From Hortaea werneckii (lineage: Eukaryota; Ascomycota; Dothideomycetes; Mycosphaerellales; Teratosphaeriaceae): DNA of 64,000 bases. This document shows positions 30,740 to 42,121 of the stretch, piece by piece (positions within the stretch are counted from its first letter, which is position 1; the number at the start of each line of letters is the position of its first letter). The notes below the pieces were generated by a model that made no database searches, was not told the DNA's origin, and was given only the letters and a program-made list of their open reading frames with translations. The stretch lies in the NCBI GenBank assembly GCA_037044905.1, contig JBAOKB010000144.1:1-64000 (forward strand), written 5' to 3'. The position numbers and the translations under genes are program-made.

Positions 30740-32841
30740 ATGTCTTGGAAACTCACAAAGAGTAGGTGCCGCACTCCATCATCCGACCTCCCTATGTGAA
30801 GCGACCCGCAGAGCAACAAGCATAGAGCTGACTGTCCTATTCAGAACTCAAGGAAACCCACCTTGCCCCGCTCGCCAACACCTTTTCACGCTCGTCCTCC
30901 CAATCCACCATTACCCCTGACGCGCCCGCAAAGTCACCTACCGCAACACCCGGCACTCACACCCCAGTCCCTCAGACGTCAACACCGCCAAGTAGCAATG
31001 GCGCCGATGCTCAAAACATCGCTGCTTCAGAGTCCATGCTCTCACCGCCACCGGCGCCGGCACGACCGGGTATCCTCATCCTGACATTGCACGAAGGCAG
31101 GGGCTTCAGCTTGCCACCAGGAGCAGAGCAGGCATTTCAGAGACCGGGACATGGCTCTAGCATGAGCGCAGGTAGCTTTGCCAATAGCTACATGGGCGGC
31201 AATAGCCCGAGACCAGGCTCGTCACAAATGCAGCAGGGAAGCTACAGACCGCAGACAGCAGCTGGTGTTGGCATCAACAACGTGCCCTCAGTCCACGGCA
31301 GGTACAACAGCAAGTATCTTCCCTACGCCCTCGTCGACTTCGATAAGCAGCAAATTTTCGTCAACGCCGTGTCCGGCTCACCCGAGAACCCGGTGTGGGC
31401 GGGTGAGAGCACACAGTACAAGTTCGATGTCAGCAGATCAACCGAGGTCAGCCTGTCTCTTTACATGCGCAACCCGAGTGCGCCGCCGAACAGTGGACGG
31501 CAACAAGATATCTTCATTGGCACGTGCAGGATCACGCCGACTTTCAGCGAAGACGCCGACAGCGGTGCGCCGCAGCAACATTCTTCATCCAGCGACAGCA
31601 AGAACAAGACCAAGAGCGCACCACCACCAGCACAGAACAACGGAGTAGTGTCGGGCATCCAGTGGCATGACGTTCAATACGGCACAGGCGCGCTCCGGAT
31701 AGGAGTCAAGTTCGTGGAGAACAAGCAGCGGTCGCTCAAGATTGAAGATTTTGACCTTCTCAAGGTCGTTGGCAAGGGTTCCTTCGGCAAAGTCATGCAG
31801 GTCATGAAGAAGGACACCCAGCGAATCTACGCCCTCAAGACGATCCGGAAACAACACATCATCAGCCGGTCAGAAGTGGCGCATACGCTTGCCGAGAGGT
31901 CGGTACTGGCTCAGATCAACAACCCGTTTATTGTACCCTTGAAGTTTTCGTTCCAGAGCCCCGAGAAGCTCTACCTGGTCTTGGCATTTGTGAACGGTGG
32001 TGAGCTGTTCCACCATCTGCAAAAGGAGCAAAGATTCGACATCAACCGCTCAAGATTCTACGCTGCGGAGCTGCTGTGTGCGCTAGAATGTTTGCACGGC
32101 TTCGGTGTCATCTACAGGGACTTGAAACCGGAGAACATCCTCGTGGATTACGTGGGTCATATCGCGCTGTGTGATTTCGGCTTGTGTAAGCTAGACATGA
32201 AGGATGAGGACAAGACGAACACCTTCTGCGGTACACCCGAGTACCTAGCTCCGGAGCTGCTCCATGGCCAAGGATATACGAAGGCGGTAGATTGGTGGAC
32301 ATTGGGAGTGCTTCTCTATGAGATGCTGACGGGCTTGCCACCGTAAGTCACTCTAGAAGTCTATAACATTGAAATGGTTGTGCTAACAACATCTGACAGA
32401 TTCTACGACGAGAACACGAACGACATGTACCGCAAGATCCTCGCCGAACCGCTCCACTTCCCCGGCCCTGAGATCGTGCCACCGGCGGCTCGCGACCTCC
32501 TCACGCGCCTTCTCGACCGCGACGCCACCCGCCGTCTAGGATCGAATGGCGCGAGTGAAATCAAGGCGCACCCATTCTTCCACTCAATTGACTGGCGGAA
32601 GCTTCTCGACAGGAAATACGAGCCGTCCTTCAAGCCCAACGTCCTGGACGAGCTGGACACGGCCAACTTCGACAAGGAGTTCACCAGCGAGGCGCCGACA
32701 GACAGCTATGTGGAGGGCCCTATGTTGAGCCAGACGATGCAGCAGCAGTTCGCCGGGTGGAGTTACAACCGGCCTGTGGAGGGGTTGGGAGATGCAGGAG
32801 GGAGTCTGGCGAGGGGGAGTGGGTTTGAGCAGCAGAGATGA
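30740..32841 (+). CDS. sch9: AGC-family protein kinase Sch9 (S6K/Akt-like, TOR pathway)
   Basis: Exons 30740-30761 (22 nt), 30845-32342 and 32400-32841 join in frame to 653 aa. The tiny first exon gives MSWKLTK, the conserved start of fungal Sch9/SckA proteins, and continues in exon 2 with KLKETHLAPLANTFSRS. A Ser/Pro-rich stretch leads to a C2-like domain (about 80-300). The kinase domain starts near 308: GKGSFGKV glycine loop, ALKTIRK lysine, YRDLKPEN (~431), CDFGLCK (~451), and activation loop TNTFCGTPEYLAPE (~464). The C-terminal extension carries the hydrophobic motif QQFAGWSY (~622), the TORC1 target in yeast Sch9. It links nutrient state to growth, ribosome synthesis and stress resistance. 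The second intron interrupts the ...TGLPPFYDEN loop. Confidence 0.96.
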
Positions 32842-33548
32842 GGAGTGGAGCGGATGGGATTTCAGGTAGATGGGTATGAGGAACGGTATCACAAATGAAT
32901 CGACGTAAAAAATGCTGTGAGTGACACGTATATGCGTGTGACTGGAGGGTGTCTTGTTATGCATCTCGACACCGTGCTTCCCATGTGGTTGTACAGGATC
33001 GAGACCTTTTGCCGCAATGGTGCCGCGATGGTTTAGCCTGATGTAGGCGTCCGCTGGTCGGGGCGGGAACAGTCATCCAGGCCGCATTGCGTGATGTCGA
33101 CACATTACTTACGAGGTGTAGCCGACCAGGATTGCTTGACGCCAGGCAGTATGATTGCTCAGCAATCACGTGATGGTATAAGATGTACTGTCAACATCTT
33201 CACATTGATCATAGGGTTGTTTAGTAAGATACATATCACCATACTGCAGGATGTGTCGTTGTAGGAGGTGGCGCACTGTGCAAGCAAAGGCCGCTGGCTC
33301 GGTGACGGGCGGGCTTTAGCTTCTGGTAGCTGCCCCACCGCGGGGCTAATCACCCCGACGTCACTGCGTTGCAATAACAACCCACGCCTCGCCTGGCCTG
33401 GGCATCTCAGCCAATTTTTCCGTGACGTGACAAACATCGGGACATCCCCAATCACTCCATCTTCAAGCCTCACTTCAGTTTGACCTTGACCCCGTTCAGC
33501 GACTCTTCCTTTCTGTTTGCCATTACTTCCTCCTCAACAACCATCACC
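32842..33548. other. Intergenic with presumed promoter of the isomerase gene
   Basis: About 700 bp between SCH9 and the isomerase gene. A CRE-like GACGTCA lies at 33357-33363, and the 60 bp before the start codon are rich in C/T with few purines, as in highly expressed fungal genes. No gene seen. Confidence 0.45.
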
Positions 33549-35266
33549 ATGCCGGGCTTCTCTCAGGCCAACGAGCTCCCAGCATGGAAGTCCCTCATGG
33601 ACCACCACGACAAGCTGGGTCGTGGCATGGTCCTGAAGGCCGAGTTCGAAAAGGACCCGGAGCGCTTCCAGAAATTCTCCCGCACCTTCAAGAACGACGC
33701 CGAGGGCTCCGAGATTCTCTTCGACTTCAGCAAGAACTTCCTGACTGAAGACACCCTGCCATTGCTGGTCAAGCTGGCCAAGGAGGCCAACGTGGAACAG
33801 CTCCGAGATGACATGTTCAAGGGTGAGAAGATCAACTTCACCGAGGACCGAGCCGTGTACCATGTCGCCCTCAGGAACACCAAGAACGACCCGATGCAGG
33901 TGGATGGCAAGAGCGTAGTGGAGGAGGTCAACAGCGTGCTCGACCACATGAAGGAGTTCTCTGAGCAGGTCAGGAGCGGCGAGTGGAAGGGCTACAGCGG
34001 AAAGCCCATCGACACCATCATCAACATCGGTATCGGTGGCTCCGACCTGGGCCCGGTCATGGTCAGCGAGGCCCTCAAGCCCTACGGCAAGGAGGGCATG
34101 AAGCTCCACTTCGTCTCCAACATCGACGGCACGCACATCGCAGAGGCGCTCAAGGATAGCAACCCGGAAACCACCCTCTTCCTGATCGCATCCAAGACCT
34201 TCACCACCGCCGAGACGACCACCAACGCTAACACGGCCAAGAAGTGGTTCCTCGAGAAGGCCCCGGATGAGAAGGCGATCGCGAAGCACTTCGTCGCTCT
34301 ATCCACCAACGAGAAGGAGGTAGAGAAGTTCGGTATTGACACCAAGAACATGTTCGGCTTCGCTGACTGGGTCGGTGGCCGTTACTCAGTCTGGTCCGCC
34401 ATTGGTCTGTCCGTCTGCTTGTACATTGGCTACGAGAACTTCCACCAGTTCTTGGCTGGTGCCAATGCCATGGACCGTCACTTCCGCGAGACGCCGCTTG
34501 AGGAGAACATCCCAGTCTTGGGTGGTCTGCTGAGCGTGTGGTACTCTGACTTCTTTGGTGCTCAGACGCATCTTGTTGCTCCGTAAGTGACTCTTTTGCT
34601 GGCGATTTGTCTGAACTCTAACTGATCTTCTTTGCTAGATTCGACCAGTACATGCACCGTTTCCCGGCGTACCTTCAGCAGCTCTCCATGGAGTCCAATG
34701 GAAAGGCTATTACCCGTTCCGGGGACTACGTGAAGTACACGACCGGACCCATTCTGTTCGGCGAGCCGGCCACGAATGCCCAGCACTCTTTCTTCCAGCT
34801 TCTGCACCAGGGCACCAAGCTTATCCCTGCCGACTTCATCATGGCTGCCGAGTCCCACAACCCAGTCGAGGGCAACCTGCACCAGCGCATGCTGGCATCC
34901 AACTTCTTCGCTCAGTCCGAGGCACTCATGATCGGCAAGACCCCCAACACGGTCAAGGCCGAGGGTGCACCGGAAGGACTGGTCCCACACAAGGTCTTCC
35001 TCGGCAACCGCCCCACGACCAGCATCTTGGCCCAGAAGATCACCCCATCTACCCTGGGCGCCCTGATCGCCTACTACGAGCACCTGACTTTCACCGAAGG
35101 CGCCATCTGGAACATCAACTCCTTCGACCAGTGGGGTGTCGAGCTGGGCAAGGTCCTGGCGAAGAACATCGGCAAGGAGCTCGACCAGAGTGGAAAGGTG
35201 GATGGTCACGATAGCAGCACCAACGGACTCATCAACGCTTTCAAGCAGAGGAGCGGCGGCGCATGA
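33549..35266 (+). CDS. pgi1: Glucose-6-phosphate isomerase
   Basis: Exons 33549-34582 and 34639-35266 join in frame to 553 aa, the usual length. The intron has GTAAGT and TTGCTAG and interrupts LVAPFDQYMHRF. Sugar phosphate binding and catalytic blocks are all present: NIGIGGSDLGP (~158-168), ASKTFTTAET (~213-222), signature 1 DWVGGRYSVWSAIG (~270), the QGTKLIPADF/ESHNP region, and signature 2 SFDQWGVELGK (~507). The enzyme interconverts glucose 6-phosphate and fructose 6-phosphate in the cytosol at the head of glycolysis. The reading frame is strongly biased to C-ending codons, and large antisense frames (for example 33534-34289) are shadows of this bias. Single-copy core gene, no anomalies. 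Confidence 0.98.
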
Positions 35267-35656
35267 ATGCAGGGTAGCCAGGAGACGGCTCAGTCTGCCA
35301 AGCTGTAGGGCTTTTCTTCTCTGACAGCAGGGCTCGTACTCTTCTTCGCCTCTCCTTGCGGAAGAGAAGAGAATGGGAGACGAAAGGACTCGGTGAGCTC
35401 TTTATTTTGACGATGTCATGCCGGTGGGAGAAAGTATCTACGTATTTAAGGTAGATAAAACCAAACGGCATGTGAAAGTGTGCTCAATCGCCATGTGCTG
35501 TACGACTCTTGAGTAAATGATCTTACAATGCACTTCGTGAGTACAATTCTCGCATTGAAAGCAGAAATGAATGTCCTTGATTTCCTTATTGTCCCGCCAG
35601 CCGTCCCTTCCCACGAATTGAAGAGTTTGTCGCACCTTTTGTTCCCTGTAAAGCAA
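35267..35656. terminator. Convergent 3' region of the isomerase and chloroperoxidase genes
   Basis: About 390 bp separate the two stop codons. The stretch includes CT-rich and AT-richer segments that would hold both polyadenylation regions. No exact poly(A) signal can be fixed, and there is no further gene. Confidence 0.45.
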
Positions 35657-37205
35657 TCAAGGCCCGGCCAGAGACGTAATCGCAGCAATGACCGCCGACT
35701 CGTACGACTGAGCAACGGCGACCTGCGCGCTAACGGAACTGGCATCGAGCGTCTGCTCGTAGAAGTTGAACTTCGGCGGTGCGGACCCGACGATCGAAGT
35801 CGCGGAGGCGAGGATGGCGGGGACCTCGGAGACTTTGCTCGCCACGCTCGATAAGACTGACGCTGCGGTTATCTCGTCCGAAGTGGTCGTCGACGCCGCT
35901 TGCGGAGCGGCATCACGCTTGTTTTTCGCGGGAGTGATAGCGGCAGGTTTAGTTGGTGCGGCGTACGGCGGGCCTCCGAACAGCGGGAAGGTAACGGCGG
36001 GACCGGCTTCAGGCAGGTTACCCGCAGGGTCTTGGACGGAGTTGGTCGCACCGGCTGGGAGGGACTTGGGTGTCGAAGTGATTGGGGCGGCGAGGACGGC
36101 TTTGGAGACGCTGGTGATGAAGTTGATGTCGAAGACGGAAGTATGTGCCGGCACCCAGCCGAGTTGAGTTGGAAAGCTCTCTTCACGGAACCAGAAGTCC
36201 CACCAGTCTAGTCTTACGGACGGCGTGTCGCCGATCATGTTACCCTTAGAGTCCCTGTCGAAAGTGGCACCGAAGATGAACCCGGTCTCGAAGAGGGTCG
36301 GGGGGATGTTCTGTTGGAACCAGCCAGGAAAGTCGTTGATGTTCTGCTGACTTTCGCGCTGCAGGCGAATCTGGTTGAAGTCATGGTAGTCGGCTCGCTT
36401 GACCTTCGGGGGGTTGCTTGGCTTGTACTTCTAGAGGTCAGCTGAGAGCAACACAGGTGATTGACGAATAGATACTGACATTCACAACATTCAAGCTCTT
36501 TTGCATGATGGTGGAATTGAAGTAGATGTTGTCGGTGATGCCTCCGTGTGCCTATTCGCCAGTCAGTCTGTCGTCAGAAGTCCTCACATCAGTCATAGGT
36601 ATAACCTACGTATTTCTGCCTATAGTCCTCGCGAGAGAAGGAATGGTCATGCTCAAAAGTGTGTGGCTCCCCAAGAAGTCTATACAAGCATCAGCATCCG
36701 CCCGCATTTGCATGCCGCGAGCATAAACCATGGATGTCACTTTGGACTTACGTTAGGTTGGTCAAGATGAATGTGCCGTCGTTTTCCGGAGTGCCGCACG
36801 TCACTCCGTTCACATACTCACAGACTACCTCGAAATTATGAAGAGCCGTGAAGAATCCGTTCGTGTTGATGCCAAAACCACGCGGGAAAGCTTTCAATAT
36901 GTCGTTCGAGTTTAGATTCTTTCCATTGCGGTTGATGAGTCCATGATTGGCGAGCGTGCTAAGACCCCTTTCAGCATCAAAGCTCAAAGTGTTTGAGTGT
37001 GGGAAACATACTTTAGCCCAGGACAAGGTCCTCGAGAGTCGTCAGGTCCGGGTGCTATGTATGGCGGGATTCGAACCGATAGGTCATTGGAGAACCCGTC
37101 CCATCGCTTCTCAAGACTCTCGATGTTCCCTCCTAGGGAAGGGTAAGCGGCAGATAGCTCGCAGAAGGACGCCACGAGAACGAAGAGTTTCTTGGAAGCA
37201 CGCAT
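35657..37205 (-). CDS. Secreted heme-thiolate peroxidase of the chloroperoxidase/peroxygenase family (5 exons)
   Basis: Exons 37012-37205, 36752-36958, 36610-36679, 36480-36551 and 35657-36430 join in frame to 438 aa. All donors are GT (GTATGT, GTAAGT, GTAGGT, GTCAGT). Residues 1-20 form a signal peptide (KKLFVLVASFC core). The proximal heme ligand is Cys61 in the P60-C-P62 motif, and splicing completes the block PCPGLNTLANHGLINRNGK. The acid-base motif is E143-H144-D145 (TFEHDHSFSRED), so the protein belongs to the PCP-EHD group typified by Leptoxyphium chloroperoxidase. A distal ADYHDFNQIRLQRE and a C-terminal Ala/Ser/Pro-rich tail of about 120 residues follow; the tail is longer than in the short peroxygenases. 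The family oxidises halides or adds oxygen to organic substrates using peroxide, outside the cell. Confidence 0.92.
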
Positions 37206-40183
37206 GATCGGAGACAGGAGAGCCGTAAAAGGCTGGGGAACAGTGGTTTATTGAAAACTGAAGGAGGAATGGCGTGCCTTATGCGGTATGACCCTCAGCT
37301 CACAAATTGTAGTGATAGTCTCAGGTTTATGAAGCGAGCGTCTTCAGCGACTTTATACGAATGCCTTGATAAGCTGCTTAGAAGTTCTTACGGTGGGACT
37401 TTGATACCCCAGCAAAGGGATCAACCATCGTGGGATGAGAGGCTGCTAGTTGCAACGCAAGCGACACAAGGATCTTCAGGACATGGTTGGATTAGGATGG
37501 ATCCACGGGTCGTGATGGTTAACCATTCAGGAGTATCGTTGGTCACCGTACATGGTCCACGGCTGTATCGGCGGAGAATCCGTTTCCTATTCCGACTAGC
37601 TGTCTAGCCCGACACGCATGAGGCGTCTACTGCTTCAGCTTTTCTCAGCCGCTGCCCATCCATGGTTGCAGAGTTGCAGTAGCCCTATGCTGTTGGCAAC
37701 CTTTACTCGCCGGTCTGTTGGACCCTGTCAAATTTGGGCTTCAGAGGTGTACACCACTATGGCACATGGCTTCAAATGTGCCAGCCTGCTCGTGATGGGC
37801 GCCCACAGAGGCAGTACCATACCAATTGACGAATCGAATCTGAATGGACAACATGACCAGGTCAAGGAGGTTCGCATTGTACGGTAGATTGTCGCCGCAT
37901 CGTGACGAAGGTTCAACGCGGTTCTGTCCGCACGTTGCTGTAGCGTAGATCCAACATCCCCGATCCATATCGTCAGAGTGTAAGGCTGATGTACTAGTCG
38001 CTTCCTCCTCGTGTCAGCTCGCCCCAAGAGAACCCAGGACCACTGTCTCAACGCCTTTGAAATGTGTCATCAATTTAGATCGAATCCAGCCATATCAACG
38101 TTTTCACGTCTTTCCTTTTGTTTACTGTATCGCGGTAGACACAAACCATGACGGTCTCTGCCGCGGGAATGCCTGGACCCTGGACACTGATAGCCTTCAA
38201 CAGTCCAGAACAAAGTAAACGCTCACCGGTTTAGATGTTGACTTGGATAGGCACTGCAGGGTTCTGGCATCTGCACGATAACGGGATCGAGAAGAACCGC
38301 TCGCATCGACATCCAGCTGTTCCTGCAGCGCACCTGCAGCGTTTAGATCCGTCTAGGCAGTGTGTGCAACATCCATCGGAGTGGCCACCAACAAGCCATG
38401 ATAAGCTTCGAGAATCGTGCAGGGCCAGGTCTGAATGGAAAACTTCCGCACCATTGATTTTGCAGACAGGTGGGCGTTCCTGAAGCCGAAGGCATAAGAT
38501 AAGCAGCTTACATGTCAGCTCGGGCGGATTTGTACCACTGAAGTTGAAGCCCAGTCCCGGCTTGGCAATTGGCCCTAAGAAAACCATAATCCTACGTCGC
38601 AATCGTTGCCTCCTACCAACCACGCCAAGTCTCCCGGCCACGTGATTAGACCATTTGTGGAGGCTATGTTCGGCCATCTACAGCTCAAGTGCATCCTGCA
38701 ATGCAAACGGCTATTGCGAATTCGAGGCTATTAGCAACTGGCTTGATCTTTCTGCTCTTCCCGACCACGGTTGAACACACAAGCGAAGCGTATAGTAGTC
38801 GATCATCTCGACCGGTGATTTGTCGATCCATCGTCGAGGCAGGATTTTCCTCTGACGCTTTCCGGGCCAGCCACATTCCTTCTTTTCTTTGCTCAAAAGC
38901 TGACTGCATCGTCTCCATGCATGCCCGACATTCCGCTCACCCAGTGTCTCCACTCACCCCTTAAACGAGTCATGATCACCTGCCATAGTACATTAGAACA
39001 TCTGTCATTTGTAAGACTATCGTGCTCCTTGCTTGTTGGTGGAGGGACCCTCTCCAGTGCAGAACGGCCCTGGAGCGAAAAGACGGTAAAGCCAGCGCCC
39101 CTGATCCTTGTCTATATCAAGCTGAAAGGACGGGACGGCTTCAAAACAGACGCAAAATCTGGTACCGCGTTCGGCTTGCAAATGAGTAGTCGATGAATCT
39201 CGCTTTCGCTTGTCGATTGACGCCGGAATCGAGGGATGCGGAAATCTTTCATGACCATGTGCTTGGTGTTCCACGGGAAAGAAACATGGCCACTCGATCT
39301 CAGAGCTACAGGTGGAGGACTGATAGCTCTAGCCCAGCCGCGGCCTTGTTCAGTAGACGATTGGCAGCATCGCTCCGCCCTTGGAATGGTAAGTCATAGG
39401 GCCAATTCAATGGTTTCTTTGAACGGTAAAAAAAGACGAGAGAACCTGCTGGCACGGAAGGAACACACTGTAGAGATATCCCTAGAGCCATTACACCCGG
39501 GAATGTCTGGGCAAAAGAGCCGTCTTATCTTAAATCTTCGTGATTGACAGCGGAGCTATGGTAATGGCTTCCTTTTTTTTTTTTTTTTTTTTTTCCCTGT
39601 TGCGCCGGCTGTCCGACCCCTCCCCTGGCTGCCGATCGAAGGACGACCGGATCCTTCCTACAGCGTCTTCACAACTTGGCCACCAATAGCGGACAATCAG
39701 ATTATCAGAATGAAAGGTGTAGTAGGAGGTGGAAGCGGGATGGGCGCATCATGATTCCAAAGAGCGGCTTTGGGCCTCGGCTCACTCATATTCGGGCCGC
39801 CGCGATCCGGCCTTTGGAATCACCAGAGCGATTTTCGGACATGCATCCTCCAATGTCACCACTACATACCAGATGTTGCATAGAAGCCATGGGCGACTAC
39901 AATCCTTCCGAAGACCGCCACGCGATCTATGAGGAATCACGCTCGCTTTAATGAGTGTAGGTGCGAGGCTGAGTCCAACCTTGGTCTCCTCTTTACTGAA
40001 TCCGTTCTCCTTCGCCATTATCATCTCCGACTTTCTCAAGGGAAGACCGTAATGTGGTCCCAGATCCAACTCATGGAAAGACATATAAAAGATAGCGACG
40101 CCTTCCCGTCCAAGATGCCCTTTCCGATGATAGCTTCGACACAAGAGACCTCAACTGTCATCTGCTTCCTATCATCTTGAGCC
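37206..40183. other. Long intergenic region, one doubtful Cys-rich frame and a T22 run
   Basis: About 3 kb with no gene that I can support firmly. A 22-T run lies at 39573-39594. A Cys-rich open frame (38231-38677, minus) is listed separately. Other frames are short and overlap in several phases. No tRNA was recognised. Confidence 0.45.
38231..38677 (-). CDS. Doubtful Cys-rich open frame, 148 codons
   Basis: The translated C-terminal third carries a dense cysteine pattern (GCCTHCLDGSKRCRC, then GCRCERFF, SCRCQNP). There is no signal peptide at its Met, no recognised domain and no splice partner that I can defend; a GTAAGC donor and TTCAG acceptor inside the frame (around 38480-38515) might be an intron, which would change the reading of the Cys-rich part. 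It stands alone in a 3-kb intergenic region. It could be a small lineage-specific protein or chance. Confidence 0.2.
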   Translation of the reverse strand: MAEHSLHKWSNHVAGRLGVVGRRQRLRRRIMVFLGPIAKPGLGFNFSGTNPPELTCKLLILCLRLQERPPVCKINGAEVFHSDLALHDSRSLSWLVGGHSDGCCTHCLDGSKRCRCAAGTAGCRCERFFSIPLSCRCQNPAVPIQVNI

Positions 40184-41540
40184 ATGCACCCATTCAGCCC
40201 AGTCTTACTTGCCACCATCGTGTCTGCTGCGCCTTGGGGCCATCAGTACTGGCAACATGCCGGCCCTCCGGACGACGCAGAGCACTCCTATGGCCACAAT
40301 GCCCCTCACCATTTCGGAGGCCCATTTGGACAGCATGGCGCAGGGCTGACCAGTGCGGCTTACTTCCTGGATAACAATCCTAATGGCAGTGCCATTATTG
40401 CTTTGACTGTAGGGCCTGATGGTCAACTCAGCGATCCCGTCCGTACGTCTACGGGCGGCTACGGAGCTATCAGCGTCAATCCAGATGGATCCCCTCGGCC
40501 TGTCGATACTCTGTCTTCTCAAGGCTCTGTCACTGTCAAAGGAAATGTATGTTCCCGAGGCCACAACGGACATGTGTGATTACTGACATGACATAGATGT
40601 TGTTCACGATCAACGCTGGCAGTAACACCGTGGTCATGTTCAGCATTGACCCGGAAGACCCGACTAATTTGACAATGGTGGGCTCACCAGCTGATACGAT
40701 GGGTGAAGTTCCAGTCTCGGTAGATTACTCCGAAGACCTTCATACAGGTACGTCTTTCCACCCCATTGACCATCTCGTTACTGACATTCAATACCAGCTT
40801 GTGTACTTAACGGCGGAAGCAAGCCGGGCGTCAGCTGCTTTTACGTCGATCCTTGGAAGGGGCTTGTGCCTCAGGGTCCCTTGCGTACTCTCGGATACGA
40901 CTTCAACCAGACCACTCCGCCGACCGCCCCTACAGGCACGGCTTCGCAAGTAATCTTCGACCCGGATTCTAAGGCCCTGTTCGCCATCCTCAAAGGCTAC
41001 CCCGGGCCGCCAGCCATTCCAGGCTCGGTGATTGCATATGAAACCGAGTACGGTGTGGTATCAGGAGAGCCAGTCCGGACGCAGATAACCGACGTCATCG
41101 TCGATTTTGGCTCAGTGTTTCTGGACGAATCACGACTTTTCATGACTGATGTTACATTCGGCGCCGCCATCCTGGACATTGACTACGAGACACTGACACT
41201 GCATGAGGAGACCCACATCGTCATTGAGGGACAGAAGGCGATCTGCTGGTCTGCTTTCGACCCGTTCCTCAATACCGCTTATGCACCAGACGCCGGCCAA
41301 CCAGTCGTTTACACCGTCGACGCTGCGTCGGGCATGTTTACTGGCTCCATCGCCGCTGACAATCGCACGCAAGGGCTTTTCGATTCTGCTATTGGAGGCA
41401 GGGGATATATGTACTCACTCGCAGCGTCGAACGGTCTCAACGTTCTAGACCTGAAAGCTCGGAAGAACGTCCAATACTTTGACCTGTCATCAGTCGGCGA
41501 GAGGATGCCATTTACTGGCTTGGCATTGTGGCCAAATTGA
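40184..41540 (+). CDS. Secreted lactonase-like beta-propeller protein (3 exons)
   Basis: Exons 40184-40546, 40597-40747 and 40798-41540 join in frame to 418 aa, with GTATGT and GTACGT donors and CTGAC branch sites in both introns. A short signal peptide (HPFSPVLLATIVSA) begins the chain, followed by a His/Gly-rich linker. The body resembles fungal proteins annotated as 3-carboxymuconate cyclase or lactonase family: SAAYFLDNNPNGSAIIAL, LFTINAGSNTVVMFSID, TMGEVPVSV, then ACVLNGGSKPGVSCFYVD. The repeated strand pattern suggests a seven-bladed propeller. Enzymatic activity is not certain for this secreted subgroup, and the carbon source or partner is unknown. Confidence 0.85.
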
Positions 41541-42121
41541 TTCACTCCGGAGGGGAGCTCAATGGCTGTACTTTGTAGTACTTCGTAACTACTCTGTCTG
41601 TCGAATGCCTTATGCAATCGCATGTAATCAAATCCTGTGGCAAGAAAACAAGATCTCTAAGAGATTCCTCATAAGACAGCTTTACATCAATCGGCGAATT
41701 AAGTTACTGTGTGTTGTGCCTCCACGCTTTTACTTGGATTCAAAGGATTTGAGTCAAATGTTCTCTGTCGCTCTCGCTTTCTCCAAGCTTTCAGGCGAAG
41801 CGCGCTGGCCTAGAGTGGCTGTGAAACAGTGCTTACGCAAGGAAGGCAGCTGACCTCTGGCTTTCTTAGGACGAAAGCTTCGAATCCTTTGTAGCGTAGC
41901 TTGTCATCATTCGTGAGAATGACACTGCATCCTCCGAGTAGCTGGACTTTACAAGACAAAGTATTTTTTGAGGATGCCACGCGGCATTGACGGTTGCATC
42001 TACCGTGACACTGTCTCAGCAGGTCATACTGAGGATTCACGAAGCTCTGGTCTTTTGCTGTTCTTTGACCCTCAATGCTGCCCATGACCAATAGGCTGGA
42101 ATAACTAGAAAATAATCCGAC
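41541..42121. other. Intergenic, no feature recognised
   Basis: About 580 bp between two co-oriented genes; it presumably holds the 3' end of the propeller gene and the promoter of the bZIP gene. No conserved element stands out. Confidence 0.5.

Noticed and set aside
33534..34289. 251-codon minus-strand frame
   Set aside because: It is antisense to glucose-6-phosphate isomerase and results from its C-ending codon bias; the same holds for 34562-35209.
37060..37082. GGTTCGAATCCCGCC-like B box (minus strand), as in tRNA genes
   Set aside because: It lies in exon 1 of the chloroperoxidase gene, the flanking bases do not form a T-stem, and no A box or cloverleaf can be drawn.
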